Below, one piece after another: positions 19,946 to 21,894 of a DNA stretch of 21,894 nucleotides. Position 1 is the stretch's first letter. Every line of letters begins with the position of its first letter. This DNA is from a virus. Location of the stretch: IMG/VR virus record IMGVR_UViG_3300005607_000062, positions 1 through 21,894 of that record; one strand, 5' to 3'. The notes under the pieces are model-generated. The model searched no databases. It was not told where the DNA came from and worked only from the letters and a program-made list of their open reading frames with translations. The translations under genes were made by a program, and so were the position numbers.

Positions 19946-20671
19946 TCATAGCGGGCCGTACTCCTTGCGCTTTGCCGCCGCGGCGCCGGGATCGGCCTGG
20001 GCTTTCAGCGCCCACGACAGCCAGCTTTGCCGCCAGTCAAAGGATTCCGCCGCTTTTCGCCGCTGCCAGGCGACGAATTGCGCCGCTTCCTGGCGCAGAT
20101 TGGCGGGAGGCAAGCTGAGATTGCGCCGTTTTTCCTCGGCTTCCGCTAGCCAATCAGGCGGAACGGTAAAATCCGCCGGAAGTCGCGTTGCTCGGCTCGC
20201 GCCGTTCACGGCACCGAGTCTCCCGGCGGGAGGCTCCCTCTCTCGCTGTGACTGTGACTGTGACTGTGATGGTGCATCGTTTTGCGATGCGTTTGCCAAT
20301 GGCTCAACTATAGCTGAGCTATCGGTTTGCCATCGCTTTGCCGCGCCTTTTGCTCCCGCCTTTCGACGCTCCTCGCTATTCATCAAGGCCCGCGCCAATT
20401 CCGCGTCAATGCGCTTATGGTGCCAGAGGCCATCGACGATCTGAAAAAACGCACAGAGGATGGGCCGTAGGAGTTTCCGCCACTCCCCCACCGTCGCGCG
20501 TGCGATGGCGGCCAATTGATTGTCATCGTCAGGCAGCGGCCCACCGCGGCGCCAATAGGCGAAAATAAGCAATAGATAGGCGCCATGCTGATCGCGATTA
20601 AGGTGCATCGTGTCAGCGAGGTAGTCGCCGATATAGAACGGCATCCAGCTATCCGGCCGAGCGCCGCTCAT
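19946..20671 (-). CDS. DUF1376 replication-associated protein
   Basis: A 241-residue protein. The first half (about 1-90) is a DUF1376 domain: SWMPFYIGDYLADTMHLNRD, then QHGAYLLLIFAYWRRGGPLP and WRKLLRPILCAFFQIVDGLW. Such proteins are common beside phage replicative helicases and are thought to act like a replication initiator or helicase loader. The second half has a low-complexity linker with SQSQSQSQ and a helical end (NLRQEAAQFVAWQRRKAAES). The ATG overlaps the helicase's TGA (ATGA at 20668-20671). I chose this start over a longer frame because the extension runs over the helicase gene and is Arg/Gly-rich without sense. It probably works with the helicase. The role is from family knowledge. 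Confidence 0.82.
   Translation of the reverse strand: MSGARPDSWMPFYIGDYLADTMHLNRDQHGAYLLLIFAYWRRGGPLPDDDNQLAAIARATVGEWRKLLRPILCAFFQIVDGLWHHKRIDAELARALMNSEERRKAGAKGAAKRWQTDSSAIVEPLANASQNDAPSQSQSQSQREREPPAGRLGAVNGASRATRLPADFTVPPDWLAEAEEKRRNLSLPPANLRQEAAQFVAWQRRKAAESFDWRQSWLSWALKAQADPGAAAAKRKEYGPL
20246..20269. repeat. Four tandem copies of a 6-bp unit in the DUF1376 gene
   Basis: CTGTGA is repeated four times without change. On the coding strand it encodes (Ser-Gln)x4 at about residues 135-142. Loss or gain of a unit keeps the frame, so the linker length may vary between relatives. Confidence 0.85.
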
Positions 20672-21894
20672 GCGCCCTCCCGATCCGACCAATGGCGCGC
20701 CGGCGGCTGAACCTCGCCCGTCTCGCGCTCGAAATAGGTTCCCGTGGCGCGCTCGTATTTGAGATAGGCAATGCCCACCTTGCCGACGGCCTTGAACCGC
20801 ACCTTCTTGACGTGGATCTCCACATCGTTGCTGGCGTCGGCCCAATCGCGCGCGACGACGACGCCGAGATCGGCCTTGTTCACCCAGTTGGCGCTGCCTG
20901 AAATGTCGTAAAGCGTCGGCACCGGAATATCGCCCGCCTTGTCCCTGTACATCTTGGCGGGGTGCGCGACGAACCAGACATGGACGCCATGGCTCTGAGC
21001 AAAGCGCTTCACCTTGCCCAGAATTTGGGAGACGTATTCCGTCTCCGTCATGTTGGCTGGGCGCTTGTGTTCGATCTCGTTGTAAGGGTCGATCACCATG
21101 CCCTTGATGCCGTAGCGCATGACGGCCACGGCGGCTTTCTCGAGTATCCAGTCAATCGTCGGCGCCTCATCGTCGGCGCGGATGAAGAAGATGTGCTCCT
21201 TGAGCCAGGCGATGGCGCGTAGCAGGTCCGTTTCGCTCATTCTGAGCCGCGGGCCATCCCAGAAAGGTGCCATCACTACTTTTTCGGCGAGCTTCGCGAT
21301 ATGCTCGTCCGGCGGATTTTCGAAGCTGCAAACCGCGAAGCGCCATTTGTCACGGCGCGCCAGATTGACCATCAATGCATCGACGAACTCGCTCTTGCCG
21401 CTGCCGGGTATGCCCGTAACGACGCTGAGCTCGCCCGGCCGGATGGTCATGAAATTGTCCACTTCCCGCCATCCGGTGCTCACGCCGCGCTTCCGGCCGC
21501 CGCGATAAAGTGCGAGCGTATCGCTCTCGAATTGTCCGGCATCGAACAGGCTCTTGATGGGATGAGGCTTCGCCTCGGCAATGCACTGTGCGAGCTTCTC
21601 CGGGCCGTGCTTCACCAGCACGTCATTCGCGTCCTTGCAGCCCTCGGGCCACGCGACCAGCCAGCACCGCTCGCGGCCGAGACGGCGCGCCAGCTCCTCG
21701 GCAAGCGCGCGGCCAGGCTCGTCTGCATCCGTCGCAAGAACGATCTTGCGAAAGCGATCGATATCCTCCTTGCAATTCCAGATATACGCGAATTTCTTGT
21801 CGTCGGCCGGATCGACCTCGCCGGCGCGCACGGTTTTCGGCGCGCCGTCCGGAACCGAAAGCGTGTTGTCGACGCCGGCCTCGACGAGAGACAG
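20668..21894 (-). CDS. Primase-helicase / DnaB-type helicase, Twinkle-like, N-terminus beyond right edge
   Basis: The frame is open to the right edge (409 codons in the window), and the 21 codons upstream of the GTG at 21831 (SLVEAGVDNTLSVPDGAPKT) look like the toprim region of Twinkle proteins, so the protein is cut, not started, here. Counting from that GTG, the toprim motif ATDADEPG is at 33-40, then Walker A GIPGSGKS (140-147), Walker B MVIDPYNEIE (245-254) and a conserved HVWFVAHPAKM (284-294). It would unwind DNA at the phage fork. The primase activity cannot be judged because the N-terminal zinc and primase parts are outside the window. The TGA overlaps the ATG of the DUF1376 gene. Confidence 0.9.
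   Translation of the reverse strand: MSLVEAGVDNTLSVPDGAPKTVRAGEVDPADDKKFAYIWNCKEDIDRFRKIVLATDADEPGRALAEELARRLGRERCWLVAWPEGCKDANDVLVKHGPEKLAQCIAEAKPHPIKSLFDAGQFESDTLALYRGGRKRGVSTGWREVDNFMTIRPGELSVVTGIPGSGKSEFVDALMVNLARRDKWRFAVCSFENPPDEHIAKLAEKVVMAPFWDGPRLRMSETDLLRAIAWLKEHIFFIRADDEAPTIDWILEKAAVAVMRYGIKGMVIDPYNEIEHKRPANMTETEYVSQILGKVKRFAQSHGVHVWFVAHPAKMYRDKAGDIPVPTLYDISGSANWVNKADLGVVVARDWADASNDVEIHVKKVRFKAVGKVGIAYLKYERATGTYFERETGEVQPPARHWSDREGA

Noticed and set aside
18168-20015. Minus-strand ORF of 615 codons
   Set aside because: Arg/Ala-rich shadow of the four plus-strand genes, each of which has its own ribosome site and tight spacing.
20246-20269. CRISPR-like array
   Set aside because: Units are 6 bp with no spacers; a simple tandem repeat within a gene.
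20310-20322. 13-bp palindrome ATAGCTGAGCTAT as an operator
   Set aside because: It lies inside the DUF1376 coding region away from any start, with no supporting promoter.
20672-20845. Upstream extension of the DUF1376 gene
   Set aside because: It would run through the helicase gene in another frame and is Arg/Gly-rich; the ATG overlapping the helicase stop begins the conserved domain.

Overview
The window looks like the structural and packaging half of a tailed-phage genome or prophage, most likely podovirus-like, from an alphaproteobacterium. The phage call rests on a large terminase, portal, capsid-type protein, head-tail adaptor, a P22-like tail hub, a tail fibre and two very long internal (ejection-type) proteins, all on the minus strand, with no tape measure, tail tube or sheath gene visible. 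The alphaproteobacterial host call rests mainly on a 65-residue protein carrying the C-terminal Cys/His signature of GcrA, a cell-cycle regulator known from that class. No integrase, tRNA, rRNA, insertion sequence, CRISPR array or attachment site was seen, so the sequence does not decide between free phage and prophage.

Layout, right to left along the main (minus) direction of reading. At 20668-21894 is a Twinkle-like primase-helicase whose N-terminus lies outside the window, overlapped by a DUF1376 replication-type protein (19946-20671). A plus-strand operon of four small genes (18321-19928) follows. It has a promoter overlapped by an inverted repeat and ends in a helix-turn-helix protein. 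Back on the minus strand are the GcrA-tail protein (17974-18171), a 13-codon leader coupled to a zinc-finger protein (17376-17938), an XRE-type regulator with a palindromic operator (16774-17212), an unknown protein, a muramidase-type endolysin (15975-16400) and the large terminase (14078-15898).

Virion genes continue leftward: zinc-ribbon protein, portal, a 12-codon arginine-rich ORF beside a long inverted repeat, two small proteins, scaffold candidate, major capsid protein, a glycine-rich repeat protein, a 37-residue ORF, head-tail adaptor, tail hub, tail fibre and fibre-associated protein, a holin candidate, two small proteins, and two long internal virion proteins, the last cut by the left edge. 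One plus-strand lipoprotein gene (3032-3295) interrupts this block. Minus-strand spacing is a few bases or ATGA/GTGA overlaps almost throughout, which indicates long polycistronic messages with translational coupling.

The least explained parts are the GcrA-tail protein without its DNA-binding half, the plus-strand operon with repressor-like architecture, the arginine-rich mini-ORF with its structured RNA, a terminase whose reading frame continues upstream of its first usable start codon, and a glycine-rich repeat module shared by two neighbouring virion proteins. Several small genes listed here (55, 37, 13 and 12 codons) and the partial left-edge gene were read directly from the bases. All functional names come from recognising sequence motifs and gene order; no database search was run.
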